DNA from: Streptomyces sp. WZ-12
GTDB taxonomy: Bacteria; Actinomycetota; Actinomycetes; Streptomycetales; Streptomycetaceae
Assembly: GCF_028898845.1 (NCBI RefSeq)
Contig: NZ_CP118574.1
Location: forward strand, 1,364,001 to 1,428,000
Direction: 5' to 3'
Length of the DNA: 64,000 nucleotides
The notes under the pieces are model-generated. The model was not told the origin of the DNA. It did no database searches and was given only the letters and a program-made list of their open reading frames with translations. The position numbers and the translations under genes are program-made. Every line of letters begins with the position of its first letter. Positions within the stretch are counted from its first letter, which is position 1. Below, one piece after another: positions 41,534-50,681 of this stretch.

Positions 41534-42288
41534 GACCGGCTCGACCCCACCGGGCCGCGGTCGCCGTCCCGGTCCTCGGGGCCGTCGTGCAGATGGTGCG
41601 ACCGGCGGGTCATCACCGGGATGTGCCCGGGACCCTTCTCCCGCGCCGCCAACGCCCGCTCCAGCAGCGTCCCGAGGCCCTCGCCACCGCGGACCGAAGT
41701 GCGGACGACCTCGGCGCCCGGGTTGATCCGTTCCACGTTGGCGCGGAACGTCGGCTCGTCGAAGTCCACCGCAGCGGCGAGGTCGGTCTTGGTGATCAGC
41801 ACCAGGTGGGCCAGCCCGAAGGCGGTGGGGTACTTCAGCGGCTTGTCCTCGCCCTCGGTCACGGCGGCCAGCACCACCCGCAGCGTCTCCCCCAGGTCGT
41901 AGGAGGCCGGGCAGACCAGGTTGCCGACGTTCTCGACGAACAGCAGCCGGGTGTCGGCGGGCAGCCAGCCGTCCAGGTGCCCGCCGAGCATCTCGGCCTC
42001 CAGGTGGCACAGCCCGTCGGTGAGCACCTGTTTGACGGGGACCTCGGCGCGGGCCAGGCGGACCGCGTCGTTCTCGGTGGCCAGGTCGGCGGTGAGTGCG
42101 GCGACCGGCACCCCGCGCTCCCTGGCGAGGGTCAACTCCCGCTCCAGCAGGGCGGTTTTACCGCTGCCGGGGCTGGAGAGCAGGTTGACGACCGCGGTGC
42201 CGCGGGCCGCCAGGTCTTCGCGCAGGGTGTGGGCGCAGGCGTCGTTCTTGGCGAGCACCGCCTGTTGCAGATCAAGGACACGGCACAT
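41530..42288 (-). CDS. hypB: Hydrogenase nickel-insertion GTPase HypB
   Basis: 252-aa GTPase: P-loop SSPGSGKT, VENVGNLVCPASYDLGE and LITKTDL. It delivers nickel with HypA. The N-terminus lacks the His-rich nickel store of some homologues; a short SHHLHD occurs at the C-terminus instead. The first residues (MCRVLDLQQAVLAKND) are typical of actinobacterial HypB. Confidence 0.94.
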   Translation of the reverse strand: MCRVLDLQQAVLAKNDACAHTLREDLAARGTAVVNLLSSPGSGKTALLERELTLARERGVPVAALTADLATENDAVRLARAEVPVKQVLTDGLCHLEAEMLGGHLDGWLPADTRLLFVENVGNLVCPASYDLGETLRVVLAAVTEGEDKPLKYPTAFGLAHLVLITKTDLAAAVDFDEPTFRANVERINPGAEVVRTSVRGGEGLGTLLERALAAREKGPGHIPVMTRRSHHLHDGPEDRDGDRGPVGSSRS

Positions 42289-42292
42289 GGGA

Positions 42293-42673
42293 TCAACGCT
42301 CCTCGTGCGTCGGGGTGGATTGCGGGCCGTCGTGCCAACTGACGTCCGCGATCCGCAGTTCGCGGCCGGACAGCAGCTCCACGGACGCCCCGCCGCACCC
42401 GGTGCAGCTCAGCCGCGGCGGCCGGCCCGCCGGCCAGGTCCGCTCGCAGCGGCCGCAGCGGGCGCGGGCCGCGATCGGTTCGGTGATCAGCTCGGCGCCG
42501 GCCAACGCCGTTCCCTCGCAGGCGAGTTGGAAGGAGAACGCCAGGGCGTCGGGGACCACCCCGGCCAGTTCACCGATCTGGAGCCGGACGCTGCTGACCG
42601 CGGCGGCGCCGGCGGGCGGGACCGCGCTCTCGACCTGGTCGATGACCGCCAGCGCGATGGACATCTCGTGCAT
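42293..42673 (-). CDS. hypA: Hydrogenase nickel metallochaperone HypA
   Basis: 126-aa protein. The correct start, ATG 42673, gives the required MHE nickel-binding N-terminus; the frame is open further up. Zinc site: CGRC and CTGC. Partner of HypB, 4 bases upstream of it. Confidence 0.94.
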   Translation of the reverse strand: MHEMSIALAVIDQVESAVPPAGAAAVSSVRLQIGELAGVVPDALAFSFQLACEGTALAGAELITEPIAARARCGRCERTWPAGRPPRLSCTGCGGASVELLSGRELRIADVSWHDGPQSTPTHEER

Positions 42674-42820
42674 CGGCCCGTCTCTTTCGGGTGTGACGAC
42701 CGGTTGCCGGTGCCTCATTAGACGGCCCGGCCCCGGGCCGCCCGGGATGCCTCGCCGGGCGGGGCGGTGGCATACACCGTTCGGTGCAGCGCGCCCCGCC
42801 GGCCGCGGGACCGACGCGCC

Positions 42821-42922
42821 TCACATGGCGCGCATCCGCAAGTACCGCTTGATGTCGGGCAGGTTGCGCAGGGCGACGGCGAGGATGGCGGCCAGCGTGC
42901 CGCCGAGGGCGATCTTCAGCAT
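42821..42922 (-). CDS. DUF6893-like small protein
   Basis: 33-aa peptide (MLKIALGGTLAAILAVALRN, then LPDIKRYLRMRAM) with one short hydrophobic helix and a basic tail. Its start overlaps the stop of the protease gene. Similar tiny proteins (DUF6893, from memory) occur at this place in Streptomyces hydrogenase clusters. Possibly a membrane anchor or regulator. Confidence 0.65.
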   Translation of the reverse strand: MLKIALGGTLAAILAVALRNLPDIKRYLRMRAM

Positions 42923-43530
42923 GGGGTGGTGTTCCTCTCGGTGGGGTCGGCGGGGACCGGCGCCGGCTCCGGCGCGCCGACCAACCGCAGCACGAGCCGG
43001 ACGGCTTCGTCGACGGCGGCGGCGACCGGGGCGCTCAGGCCGATCCCCTCGGCGGTGTCGGCGGGTTCGCAGCCGACGACCAGGACGCGCTCCGGGCGGC
43101 GGGCGCCGGTGCCCGCGCTGAGCGTGCCGAGCAGCGCCAGGACGGCGTCCGGGGTCATGTGGTGGGCGTCGGGTGGGCCGGCGCCGGGGCGGGCGGTCGC
43201 GGCGGCGGGGTCGGTGGCGTCCAGGAGGTAGAGCGAGCCGGGCCGGCCGCCGCGCGCCGCGGCGTCCACCAGCAGCACCGAGGCGTAGCCGTCCAGCATC
43301 CGGTAGGCGAGGTCGACGCCCCGGATACCGGAGTCGACCAGGTCCACCCCGTCGGGGAGAGGGTGTTCCCCGAGCGCGCGGGCGGTCTCGACGCCGAAGC
43401 CGTCGTCACCGAGGAAGATGTTGCCGACGCCCGCAATCAGGGTGCGGCCGGGTGGGAGAGACACAGTGCGGCCGGGTGCGAGAGGCACAGTGCGGCCGGG
43501 CCGGAGGGGGTGGATCGGGTCGCTGTTCAC
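42916..43530 (-). CDS. Hydrogenase maturation endopeptidase (HyaD/HupD family)
   Basis: 204-aa protease that trims the C-terminus of the large subunit after nickel insertion. GVGNIFLGDDGFGVE (nickel-sensing acidic residues), DSGIRGVDLAYRML and PDAHHMTPD are the family motifs. The N-terminus is extended by an in-frame 24-base tandem repeat (two copies plus a partial, from 43442) encoding PGRTV(P/S)L-type units before the normal family start. GTG 43530 overlaps the upstream stop. Confidence 0.9.
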   Translation of the reverse strand: MNSDPIHPLRPGRTVPLAPGRTVSLPPGRTLIAGVGNIFLGDDGFGVETARALGEHPLPDGVDLVDSGIRGVDLAYRMLDGYASVLLVDAAARGGRPGSLYLLDATDPAAATARPGAGPPDAHHMTPDAVLALLGTLSAGTGARRPERVLVVGCEPADTAEGIGLSAPVAAAVDEAVRLVLRLVGAPEPAPVPADPTERNTTPC

Positions 43531-44924
43531 TCGTCCTCCAGGGGCGCGACTTCGTCGGGTTGGAAGTAGAGGAACCGCCCCTGTTCGCGCCGGATGTCGG
43601 CGCCCGGGTCGCCCTCGACGGTCACCGCGAGGTGCACCCCGCCGTCCACGTCGTGCAGTACGGCCTCGACGCGCGCGGTGCGGCCGTGCAGGAAGAGGTC
43701 CTGGGCGTCGGTGCGGCGCCGGCCGGGGCGCAGCGCCACCCGGCTGCCGGCGCCGACCGGTCTGCCGTCGACGGTGATGCGGTCGGTCAGCGGGTCCACG
43801 GAGTCGTCGGCGCCCGGGTCCCACCAGGGGGTGTCGGGCCGGGCCGGTTCCGGGGTCGGGTCGGGCCCGGTGGCCGCCCTCAACTCCCGTACGGCGCCGT
43901 GCAGCCGCTCCAGGACCTCGGGCGGCATTCCGTCGGCGAGGGCGATGACCTCGGCGGCCCGGGGGTCGGTGCCGCGGGCCTCGCGCTTCTCCTGGTCGGT
44001 GAGGGCTGCCGTGCGGAGGGTGAGGATCTCGTCGATCTCCAGGGCGTCGTAGAGCGCGCCGGGGCTCTCGGGGGCGATGGCGGGGTGGTCCGCCAGGATG
44101 ATCGGGGCGGAGAGCACCACGTCCGCGCTGCCGGGCGGGCCGGCCAGGACCGGCCAGGCGTGCTCGTTGCGGCAGTCGGCGACCGCGCCCCGGGCCCATT
44201 CGGGCGGGTCGGTCTGGGAGAGGAACCGGCCGGCGGTCAGGCCGAGCAGGAGGTGCGCGGCGACCAACGACCGGGGCAGCGCCGCGTCCCGGTCGTCGGC
44301 GTCCGGGCCCGGCTGCCAGTCGCTGGAGTTCGTCACGGTCGCGGTCAACTGCTGTACCGCGTACGGGCCCGCGAGCTCCCGCGCGGTCAGTCGCAGCGTC
44401 CCGCTGATCTCCGCGCGGCGCCGCACCAGCCGGCCCACCTGCCGCCCGTCCGCGTCGTGCACCGGCTCGGTCTCCTCGCCCGCGGGCCGGGTGAACGGGA
44501 CGGTGACGCCGTCGCCCGCCAGCTCGGCCACGGGGACGTCGACCGGGCAGCGCTCCTCGACGCCCTCGTCCCAGGGGACCAACACCCGGTCGGGCAGCTC
44601 CAGTTCCGGGACGGTCTCGAACGTGCCGTCCGGGCGCAGGCGTTGGACGGTCCGCCGCTGGGCGCGCAGGAACCGCAGCTCGGCGCGGAGCCGGGCGCCG
44701 GCGCGGGCCTCCATGAGGCATTCGGTGCGCTGGTGGGAGGGTTCGGCCCGGTCGGCGCCCCAACGGGGCGGCACCAGGACGCCGAACTGCCAGCGGAGCC
44801 GGTTCTTGGCGGCGGATGCCCGGTAGGGGTAGAGCACATAGCCCTCGAAGAGCACGGCGTCCGCGACCTGCCGGGCGGTGGCGAACCGCTCCGCCAGGGT
44901 GTCCGTGGGCGCGGAGGTGGTCAC
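43527..44924 (-). CDS. Hydrogenase-cluster protein of unknown function, 465 aa
   Basis: 465-aa soluble protein, start GTG 44924, coupled to both neighbours by GTGA overlaps. No known domain or metal motif is evident; it is mixed alpha/beta with a Pro-rich linker at about 360-375. Its central position, between DUF6084 and the protease, suggests a dedicated role in assembly or electron transfer for this hydrogenase class. From memory, similar proteins occur in other actinobacterial group 1h clusters. Confidence 0.7.
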   Translation of the reverse strand: MTTSAPTDTLAERFATARQVADAVLFEGYVLYPYRASAAKNRLRWQFGVLVPPRWGADRAEPSHQRTECLMEARAGARLRAELRFLRAQRRTVQRLRPDGTFETVPELELPDRVLVPWDEGVEERCPVDVPVAELAGDGVTVPFTRPAGEETEPVHDADGRQVGRLVRRRAEISGTLRLTARELAGPYAVQQLTATVTNSSDWQPGPDADDRDAALPRSLVAAHLLLGLTAGRFLSQTDPPEWARGAVADCRNEHAWPVLAGPPGSADVVLSAPIILADHPAIAPESPGALYDALEIDEILTLRTAALTDQEKREARGTDPRAAEVIALADGMPPEVLERLHGAVRELRAATGPDPTPEPARPDTPWWDPGADDSVDPLTDRITVDGRPVGAGSRVALRPGRRRTDAQDLFLHGRTARVEAVLHDVDGGVHLAVTVEGDPGADIRREQGRFLYFQPDEVAPLEDE

Positions 44925-45613
44925 GGTGCGGTCCTCTCGGTGGCGGGGCGGGCGACGGCGGTGAAGCGCCCGCGGGTGGGCGCGGCACCGTCCGCGGTGG
45001 CCAACAGCGCGGTGACGGTGGCCTCCCAGGACGGCAGGGCGTGTCGGGACCGGAACGCCAGCAGGGCGTCCAGGCTCTCCCGCGGCAGCCGCAGCCAACC
45101 GCAGCCGGGGAAGTGGGTGTCGGTCATCTCCCGCCACACGGCCACCGGGAGGCGGCACTCGGCCTCCTTGTGCCAGGGCACCGGCGCGACCTGGAAGCCG
45201 CCCGGCCCGGCGAAGACGGTGCCGGAGAAGAGCAGCAGCAGCGGCACCTCGCCGTCCCGCAGGGCGTGGACGTAGCGGCCGGCGGCGACCTCCAGGTCGT
45301 GGCTGCACGGGACGGGCAGGTCCACCTCGGTCTCGCCGTGGAAACCGGGGACGACGAGGGAGACCTGGGCGAACTGGAGGGGCTTGAGGGTGCTGCCCCA
45401 ACGGGACCGCGCGCCGAAGAGGTCGGCCAGGGCCGCGGCCTCCTCGGCGTCGTGGTCGCGCCGGGCCGGTTCGATGCGGAGCTGGCAGCGCAACGCCAGG
45501 GCGTGCACCCGGGCCCCGTCGGCGGCGGTGATCCGCAGACGGAAGAGGAGGGTGGGAGCGGCGGCGTAGCGGTCGGCGCGGACGCCGGTGCAGGTGAAGG
45601 ACAGCTCGGTCAC
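44921..45613 (-). CDS. DUF6084-like hydrogenase-cluster protein
   Basis: 230-aa beta-rich protein (TELSFTCTGVRADRYAAAPT; MTDTHFPGCGWLRLPRESLDAL) of the DUF6084 type linked to actinobacterial high-affinity hydrogenases. GTG start 45613. Biochemical role unknown. Confidence 0.75.
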   Translation of the reverse strand: MTELSFTCTGVRADRYAAAPTLLFRLRITAADGARVHALALRCQLRIEPARRDHDAEEAAALADLFGARSRWGSTLKPLQFAQVSLVVPGFHGETEVDLPVPCSHDLEVAAGRYVHALRDGEVPLLLLFSGTVFAGPGGFQVAPVPWHKEAECRLPVAVWREMTDTHFPGCGWLRLPRESLDALLAFRSRHALPSWEATVTALLATADGAAPTRGRFTAVARPATERTAP

Positions 45614-46257
45614 GGCCGCCGGTCCTCCCCCCGCGGCTCCCGGGCCCGGCCCGCGACCTCGGTGAAGAACTCCGCCAGGGCGGCCCGGGCTTCGGCCCCG
45701 CCGTCGAAGCCCCGCCACACCATCCGGAGCCGGCCGGTGAGTTCGTAGGCGCGGTCGACGGGGATCAGGTGGCAGTCGGTCCGGCCCGGGGTGCGGTGCA
45801 GCAGCAGGGCCTCCACGTCGGGGGCGAGGAGGCCGGCCAGGCGGGTGGCGTCGTGGACGGACTGCCGGGCGGCCGGGGCGAGTTCGCTCTCGGTGGCGCC
45901 GGCCGGGCTGGGGTAGAGCGCCACCATCCGGCCCAGCGCGGTGTTGTCCAGCAGGAAGGCGATGCCGACGGGGATCTGGAGCCGGTCCCAGAGCGCGTCG
46001 TCGAGGCGGTGTCCGGGGTCGGTGAGGTAGCGGTCGGGGACGGTGCGGAACTGGCCGCCGCCGGCGCCGGGGCGCTCGAAGAGCAGCGCGCAGGGCGGGC
46101 AGGCGCAGGCCAGCGCCCGGTTCCTGGTGTCGACCAAGTGGCGGTGCCGGTCGACGAGTTCGGTACCGCACAACTCGCAGCGCTCGGGCGGCGCCGGCGC
46201 GGGGGCCCGGAAGCGCCGCAGGCCCCGGTGGGCGGCGGCGGTGCGCGCGGCGCTCAC
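45610..46257 (-). CDS. DUF5947-like hydrogenase-cluster protein
   Basis: 215-aa protein with a zinc- or metal-binding CELC followed by CACPPC in its first third, then RFRTVPDRY-like and VGIAFLLDNTALGR segments. Belongs to the DUF5947 type of group 1h clusters. It may be a rubredoxin-like accessory. GTG start 46257 overlaps the upstream stop. Confidence 0.75.
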   Translation of the reverse strand: MSAARTAAAHRGLRRFRAPAPAPPERCELCGTELVDRHRHLVDTRNRALACACPPCALLFERPGAGGGQFRTVPDRYLTDPGHRLDDALWDRLQIPVGIAFLLDNTALGRMVALYPSPAGATESELAPAARQSVHDATRLAGLLAPDVEALLLHRTPGRTDCHLIPVDRAYELTGRLRMVWRGFDGGAEARAALAEFFTEVAGRAREPRGEDRRP

Positions 46258-46799
46258 GACGCCGGGGCGGTGGTCGGCGGGCGGCGGGAGATCTGCAGCA
46301 GCGGCAACTCCGGCGCGCCGCCCGTCTCCCAGGCCACCGAGGTCACCTCCGGCACGAAGCAGGACAGCGCGCCCTCCACCGCGGACCGGTCGGCCGCACC
46401 GCCGCATCCGCACCCTCCGGACGCGCCCTCCCGCAGTCGCAGCGCCCCGCTCTCCGGCACGAACTCCGCGACCTCCACCGCGTCCTGGCTCCGCACGCTC
46501 GCCAACGCCCGCCCGATGCGGGCGGTGACGTCCTCCGGGTGCAGGTCGTGCAGCACCAACAGGCTGGCGACCAACGCGTCGCCCAGCAGCGCGGCCCGCG
46601 GCCCGCCGGCGTCGGTGCGCCGCTCGACGAGGTGCAGGACGCGGGCCAGCCCGGCGCCGTAGAAGTCCATCAGGACGCGGACGAGCTCCTCGGCGGTCGC
46701 GGCCGTCGCGGCGTCGCCGCGCTCGACGAGCCGGTCCAGCAGCTCCTCTACCCGATGCCCCGTCAACTCGGCGTCGGGAGCGGCGGCTTGGGCGGTCAT
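46254..46799 (-). CDS. NifU-like iron-sulfur protein of the hydrogenase cluster
   Basis: 181-aa protein with an alpha-helical N-terminal half and a C-terminal NifU-type domain containing GGCGCGG (CxC pair). Likely delivers or holds an iron-sulfur cluster for the enzyme. ATGA overlap with the large subunit gene. Confidence 0.75.
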   Translation of the reverse strand: MTAQAAAPDAELTGHRVEELLDRLVERGDAATAATAEELVRVLMDFYGAGLARVLHLVERRTDAGGPRAALLGDALVASLLVLHDLHPEDVTARIGRALASVRSQDAVEVAEFVPESGALRLREGASGGCGCGGAADRSAVEGALSCFVPEVTSVAWETGGAPELPLLQISRRPPTTAPAS

Positions 46800-48577
46800 C
46801 CGGCCAGCCCGCTCAGCCCGGTGGGGACGTGCATGGTCTCCACGGTCCGGCCGCCGACGTACATGTGGACGCCGCAGGGCAGACACGGGTCGAAGCTGCG
46901 CACCGCCCGCATGATGTCGATGCCCTTGAAGTTCTCCGGGGTGTTCTCCTCGAAGATCGGGGTGTTCTGCACGGCGTCCTCGTACGGGCCCGGGGTGCCG
47001 TAGGAGTCGCGGGTGCTGGCGTTCCACGGCGTGGGCGGATAGGGGTGGTAGTTGGCGATCTTCCCGTCGCGGATGACCATGTGGTGCGAGAGGACGCCGC
47101 GCACCGCCTCGGTGAAACCGCAGCCGATGGACTCGTCGGGCACCTCGAACTTCTCCCAGGTCTGGGTGCGTCCGGCGCGCACCTCCTCCAGCCCCTGCTC
47201 GGCGAAGTGCAGCGCCATGGCCGCCGCGTACGCCTGGAAGTAGGTGCGGGCGCGGTTGCGCTCCAGGGCGTTGCTCCACTTCGGGATCTTCCACTCGAAG
47301 CGGGCCTCGGGCCGGGTCATGCTGCGCGGCAGGTCGATGACGACGCTGTTGCCGGTGGCCTTGACGTAGGGGGTGTCGACGAGCCCGGACAGCGCGGTGG
47401 ACCACAGGCGGGCGATCGGGCCGCCGCCGGTGTCCAGCGCCAGGTGCTCCTTGCCGTCGAACCAGCGCGGCGACATCACCCAGCTGTACTTGTCGTTGAA
47501 GTCCCGCTTCTGCGGGGCGGGGATGGTGTGTTGGTTCCAGGGGTGGCGGGCGTCGATGGGGTTGCCGAGCGGGTCGTGGGTGACGAACTTCTCCTGGCCC
47601 TCCCAGTCCTGGTAGTAGGAGCTGCCGAGGAGGATCCGGATGCCGAGGTTGATCTCGGTGAGGTCGTTGGTGACCAGCTTGCCGTCGACGATGATGCCCG
47701 GGGTGACGAACATCCGACGGCCCCAGTCCGTCATGTTGCGGTAGGTGAAGTCGCAGTGCTCGGGGTCGTTGAGGGCGCCCCAGCAGCCGAGCAGCACCCG
47801 GCGCCGGCCGACCTCCTCGTAGCCGGGCAGCGCCTCGTAGAAGAAGTCGAAGAGGTCGTCGTGCAGCGGCACCACGCGCTTCATGAACTCGACGTAGCGC
47901 ATCAACCGGCTGAGGTAGTCGGTGAAGAGCTGGACGCTGGCGACCGTGCCGACACCGCCCGGGTAGAGCGTGGAGGGGTGCACATGGCGGCCCTCCATGA
48001 GGCAGAACATCTCCCGCGTGTAGCGGCTGACTTGGAGTGCCTCGCGGTAGAACTCGCCCTCGATGGGGTTGAGGGCGGTCATGATGTCGGCGATGGTGCG
48101 GTAGCCGTGGTCGCCGGCGTGCGGGGCCTCGGTGCGCTGGGCGAGCTCCCACACGCCGGGGTTGGTCTCGCGGACCATCTTCTCGCAGTAGTCGACCCCG
48201 ACCAGGTTCTCCTGGAAGATGTTGTGGTCGAACATGTACTCCGCGGACTCGCCGAGGTTGATGATCCACTCGCCGAGGTGCGGGGGCTTGACCCCGTAGG
48301 CCATGTTCTGCGCGTAGACGGAGCAGGTCGCGTGGTTGTCGCCGCAGATCCCACAGATCCGGCTGGTGATGAAGTGCGCGTCGCGCGGGTCCTTGCCGCG
48401 CATGAAGACGCTGTAGCCGCGGAAGACGGACGAGGTGCTGTAGCACTCGGCGACCCGCTTCTGCTTGAAGTCGATCTTGGTGTGGATGCCCAGGCTGCCC
48501 ACGATCCGGGTGATGGGATCCCAGGACATCTCCGTCAGACCGCTGCCGTCTCCGGCCGTCTTGGTCTTCGGTGCCAT
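46796..48577 (-). CDS. hhyL: High-affinity [NiFe]-hydrogenase large subunit
   Basis: 593-aa catalytic subunit. Nickel-iron ligands are RICGICGDNH (L1) and DPCLPCGVH (L2). A C-terminal extension after the second motif (MYVGGRTVETMHVPTGLSGLAG, in part) is the piece removed by the protease. The features match group 1h enzymes that oxidise atmospheric H2 during starvation or sporulation in Streptomyces. It lies 67 bases after hhyS. Confidence 0.95.
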   Translation of the reverse strand: MAPKTKTAGDGSGLTEMSWDPITRIVGSLGIHTKIDFKQKRVAECYSTSSVFRGYSVFMRGKDPRDAHFITSRICGICGDNHATCSVYAQNMAYGVKPPHLGEWIINLGESAEYMFDHNIFQENLVGVDYCEKMVRETNPGVWELAQRTEAPHAGDHGYRTIADIMTALNPIEGEFYREALQVSRYTREMFCLMEGRHVHPSTLYPGGVGTVASVQLFTDYLSRLMRYVEFMKRVVPLHDDLFDFFYEALPGYEEVGRRRVLLGCWGALNDPEHCDFTYRNMTDWGRRMFVTPGIIVDGKLVTNDLTEINLGIRILLGSSYYQDWEGQEKFVTHDPLGNPIDARHPWNQHTIPAPQKRDFNDKYSWVMSPRWFDGKEHLALDTGGGPIARLWSTALSGLVDTPYVKATGNSVVIDLPRSMTRPEARFEWKIPKWSNALERNRARTYFQAYAAAMALHFAEQGLEEVRAGRTQTWEKFEVPDESIGCGFTEAVRGVLSHHMVIRDGKIANYHPYPPTPWNASTRDSYGTPGPYEDAVQNTPIFEENTPENFKGIDIMRAVRSFDPCLPCGVHMYVGGRTVETMHVPTGLSGLAG

Positions 48578-48644
48578 CGTCTGTGCACTGCCCTTCTTCG
48601 CGTACCGGGGTGGGGAACTGACGGAGCGTTGAGGAGCGGACCGG

Positions 48645-49730
48645 TCACCAGGGACGGCGGTATCCGGTGGTCAACTGCTCGCCGCGGTGCCGCCACTTGG
48701 GTTCGTGGTCAACGGTCTTGGCGGTGATGCCACGCAGTCGGCGGACGAGCCCGCCGTAGGTCGCGCTGGCGGTGCTGGAGAGCTTGGCGCCGGGCGGCTC
48801 GTCCATGAACGGCATGAACTTGTCGGGGAAGCCGGGCATGGTGCAGGCGATGCAGACACCGCCCACGTTGGGGCACCCGCCGATGCCGTCCATCCAGCCC
48901 CGCTTGGGCACGTTGCATTTGACCACGGGGCCCCAGCAACCGACCTTCACCAGGCACTTCGGCGAGTCGTAGGTGGTGGCGAACTGGCCCTGCTCGTAGT
49001 AGCCGGCCCGGTCGCAGCCCTCGTGAACGGTCTCGCCGAAGAGCCAGGTGGGCCGCAGTTGGTCGTCCAGGGGGATCATCGGGGCCGCGCCGGTCGCCTG
49101 GTAGAGCAGGTAGACCAGGGTCTCGGCAAAGTTGTCCGGCTTGATCGGGCAGCCGGGGACGCACACGATCGGGATGCCGGCCTTGGACTTCCAGTCCCAG
49201 CCGAGGTAGTCGGGCACCCCCATGGCGCCGGTCGGGTTGCCGGCCATGGCGTGGATGCCGCCGTAGGTGGCGCAGGTGCCGATGGCGACGACGGCGAGCG
49301 CGTTGGGGGCGAGCCGGTCGATCCACTCGCTGGTGGTGATGGGCTGCCCGGTCTCCGGGTCGTCACCGAAGCCGCACCAGTAACCCTCGGGCTTGATGGT
49401 CTCGTTGGGGATGGACCCCTCGACGACGAGGACGAACGGGTCGATCTCGCCCCGTTCGCCCTTGAAGAACCACTCGATGAAGGTGTCCGCGCCCTGGGTC
49501 GGGCCGCATTCGAAGTCGATCAACGGCCAGTGGACCTGGATCTTCGGCAGGCCGGGCAGGACGCTGAGCGCGATCTCCTCGATGCTCGGCTGGGTCGCCG
49601 CGGTGAGCGCCACCGAGTCGCCGTCGCAGCTCAGCCCGGCGTTGATCCAGAGGATGTGGATCGGGGGCTCGTCCGCGTCGTTACGCGCGGGCGAGGAGGA
49701 ATCGGTTGCGGCGGCGGGTGCGGCTTTCAT
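48645..49730 (-). CDS. hhyS: High-affinity [NiFe]-hydrogenase small subunit
   Basis: 361-aa electron-transfer subunit. Start ATG 49730 with GAGGAG 8 bases upstream. Cysteine clusters: NAGLSCDG, GTCATYGG, VPGCPIKP, HEGCDRAG and CWGPVVKC...GGCPNVGGVCIACTMPGFPDK, for three Fe-S clusters. There is no Tat signal, as in other group 1h enzymes, so the enzyme faces the cytosol. First gene of the 14-gene operon. Confidence 0.95.
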   Translation of the reverse strand: MKAAPAAATDSSSPARNDADEPPIHILWINAGLSCDGDSVALTAATQPSIEEIALSVLPGLPKIQVHWPLIDFECGPTQGADTFIEWFFKGERGEIDPFVLVVEGSIPNETIKPEGYWCGFGDDPETGQPITTSEWIDRLAPNALAVVAIGTCATYGGIHAMAGNPTGAMGVPDYLGWDWKSKAGIPIVCVPGCPIKPDNFAETLVYLLYQATGAAPMIPLDDQLRPTWLFGETVHEGCDRAGYYEQGQFATTYDSPKCLVKVGCWGPVVKCNVPKRGWMDGIGGCPNVGGVCIACTMPGFPDKFMPFMDEPPGAKLSSTASATYGGLVRRLRGITAKTVDHEPKWRHRGEQLTTGYRRPW

Positions 49731-49826
49731 GGCGGTGCGCCTCCTCGGGGAGGTGGTGGGCGGGGGCGCGCGGCGCGCCTTCCGTCCACCTTGGTAACAC
49801 CGCCCGGGAGGCCTGGAGAGCCGACG

Positions 49827-49865
49827 GGGGCCGTTCCGGTGACGCACCAGCGCCGGAACGGCCCC
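49827..49865 (-). terminator. Strong hairpin after the DUF4232 gene
   Basis: A 13-bp perfect inverted repeat (GGGGCCGTTCCGG and complement) with a 13-base loop lies 21 bases past the lipoprotein stop and about 100 bases upstream of hhyS. It probably ends the lipoprotein transcript and isolates the hydrogenase promoter. Confidence 0.75.
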
Positions 49866-49886
49866 GCGGCCCGTGGGGGGTGGTTC

Positions 49887-50588
49887 TTAGGACGGCACCC
49901 CGGTGGTCAGCGTGGACACCGTGAAGGTGCCGCCGCACACCCGCAGCCCGCCGCTGCCGGTGGTCATGGACTCCTTGGAGCCGGGCGGGTAGACGAAGAC
50001 GATCTGCGAGTTCGACCAGCAGGGGGTGTCCGAGACGCCCTCGTTCACCGTGTGCAGCAGGGCGGACGCGCTCTGCCCGGGCTGGAGGCGGACGCTGCCG
50101 CCGGCGCCGCCCTCGCGGGAGGCGGGTGTGCCGACCGCCGAGCCGTCGCGCTGGATCAGCGAGACGCCGGGGAAGCCGCGCAGCGAGCACGCCTTCTTGC
50201 CCTTGTTGGTGAAGATCAGCGGGATCCGGATGTTGCCGGCCCCGATGTCGGTGCGGCCCAGGCGCAGCGACATGTTCGCCGCGGTGCAACGGTCCGAGTC
50301 CGTCATGGCCGAGGGGTTGGCCTGGCTGGCGTTGGGGACGCCCTTGGCGCCGCCGGAGGGCTTGGCCTCGTTGGACGGCCGGGGCGCGTGGCCCGCGGAC
50401 TGCGTGGCACCACCGGCCGACGGCGCGCCGTTCGCGGTGGCAGTGGCGGGTGCGGCGGCCGACGAGGAGCGGGACGCGCTGTTGTCCGTGCCGTTCTGAC
50501 AGGCGGAGAGCGTCAGCGCGGTGACGGCGATCAGCGATCCGGCGGCGACGCGGCGGCCGCGACCGAGGGTCTTGAAGGTGAGCGACAT
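49887..50588 (-). CDS. DUF4232-domain lipoprotein
   Basis: 233-aa protein with lipoprotein signal and lipobox LSAC (Cys30). A long Ser/Ala/Pro-rich linker (about 33-95) leads to a DUF4232 domain (about 98-233; CTAANMSLRLGRTDIGAGN, four Cys probably in two disulfides). Such proteins are abundant, exported and uncharacterised in Streptomyces. Confidence 0.85.
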   Translation of the reverse strand: MSLTFKTLGRGRRVAAGSLIAVTALTLSACQNGTDNSASRSSSAAAPATATANGAPSAGGATQSAGHAPRPSNEAKPSGGAKGVPNASQANPSAMTDSDRCTAANMSLRLGRTDIGAGNIRIPLIFTNKGKKACSLRGFPGVSLIQRDGSAVGTPASREGGAGGSVRLQPGQSASALLHTVNEGVSDTPCWSNSQIVFVYPPGSKESMTTGSGGLRVCGGTFTVSTLTTGVPS

Positions 50589-50681
50589 GAGTCCCCCTCG
50601 TCTGGTAGGTGGGTACCCTCGAAAGGCGGGTGCGTACGGTCCGTCCGTTGCTCTTCTAGCGTGCTCCCGAGCACTGCCGGT

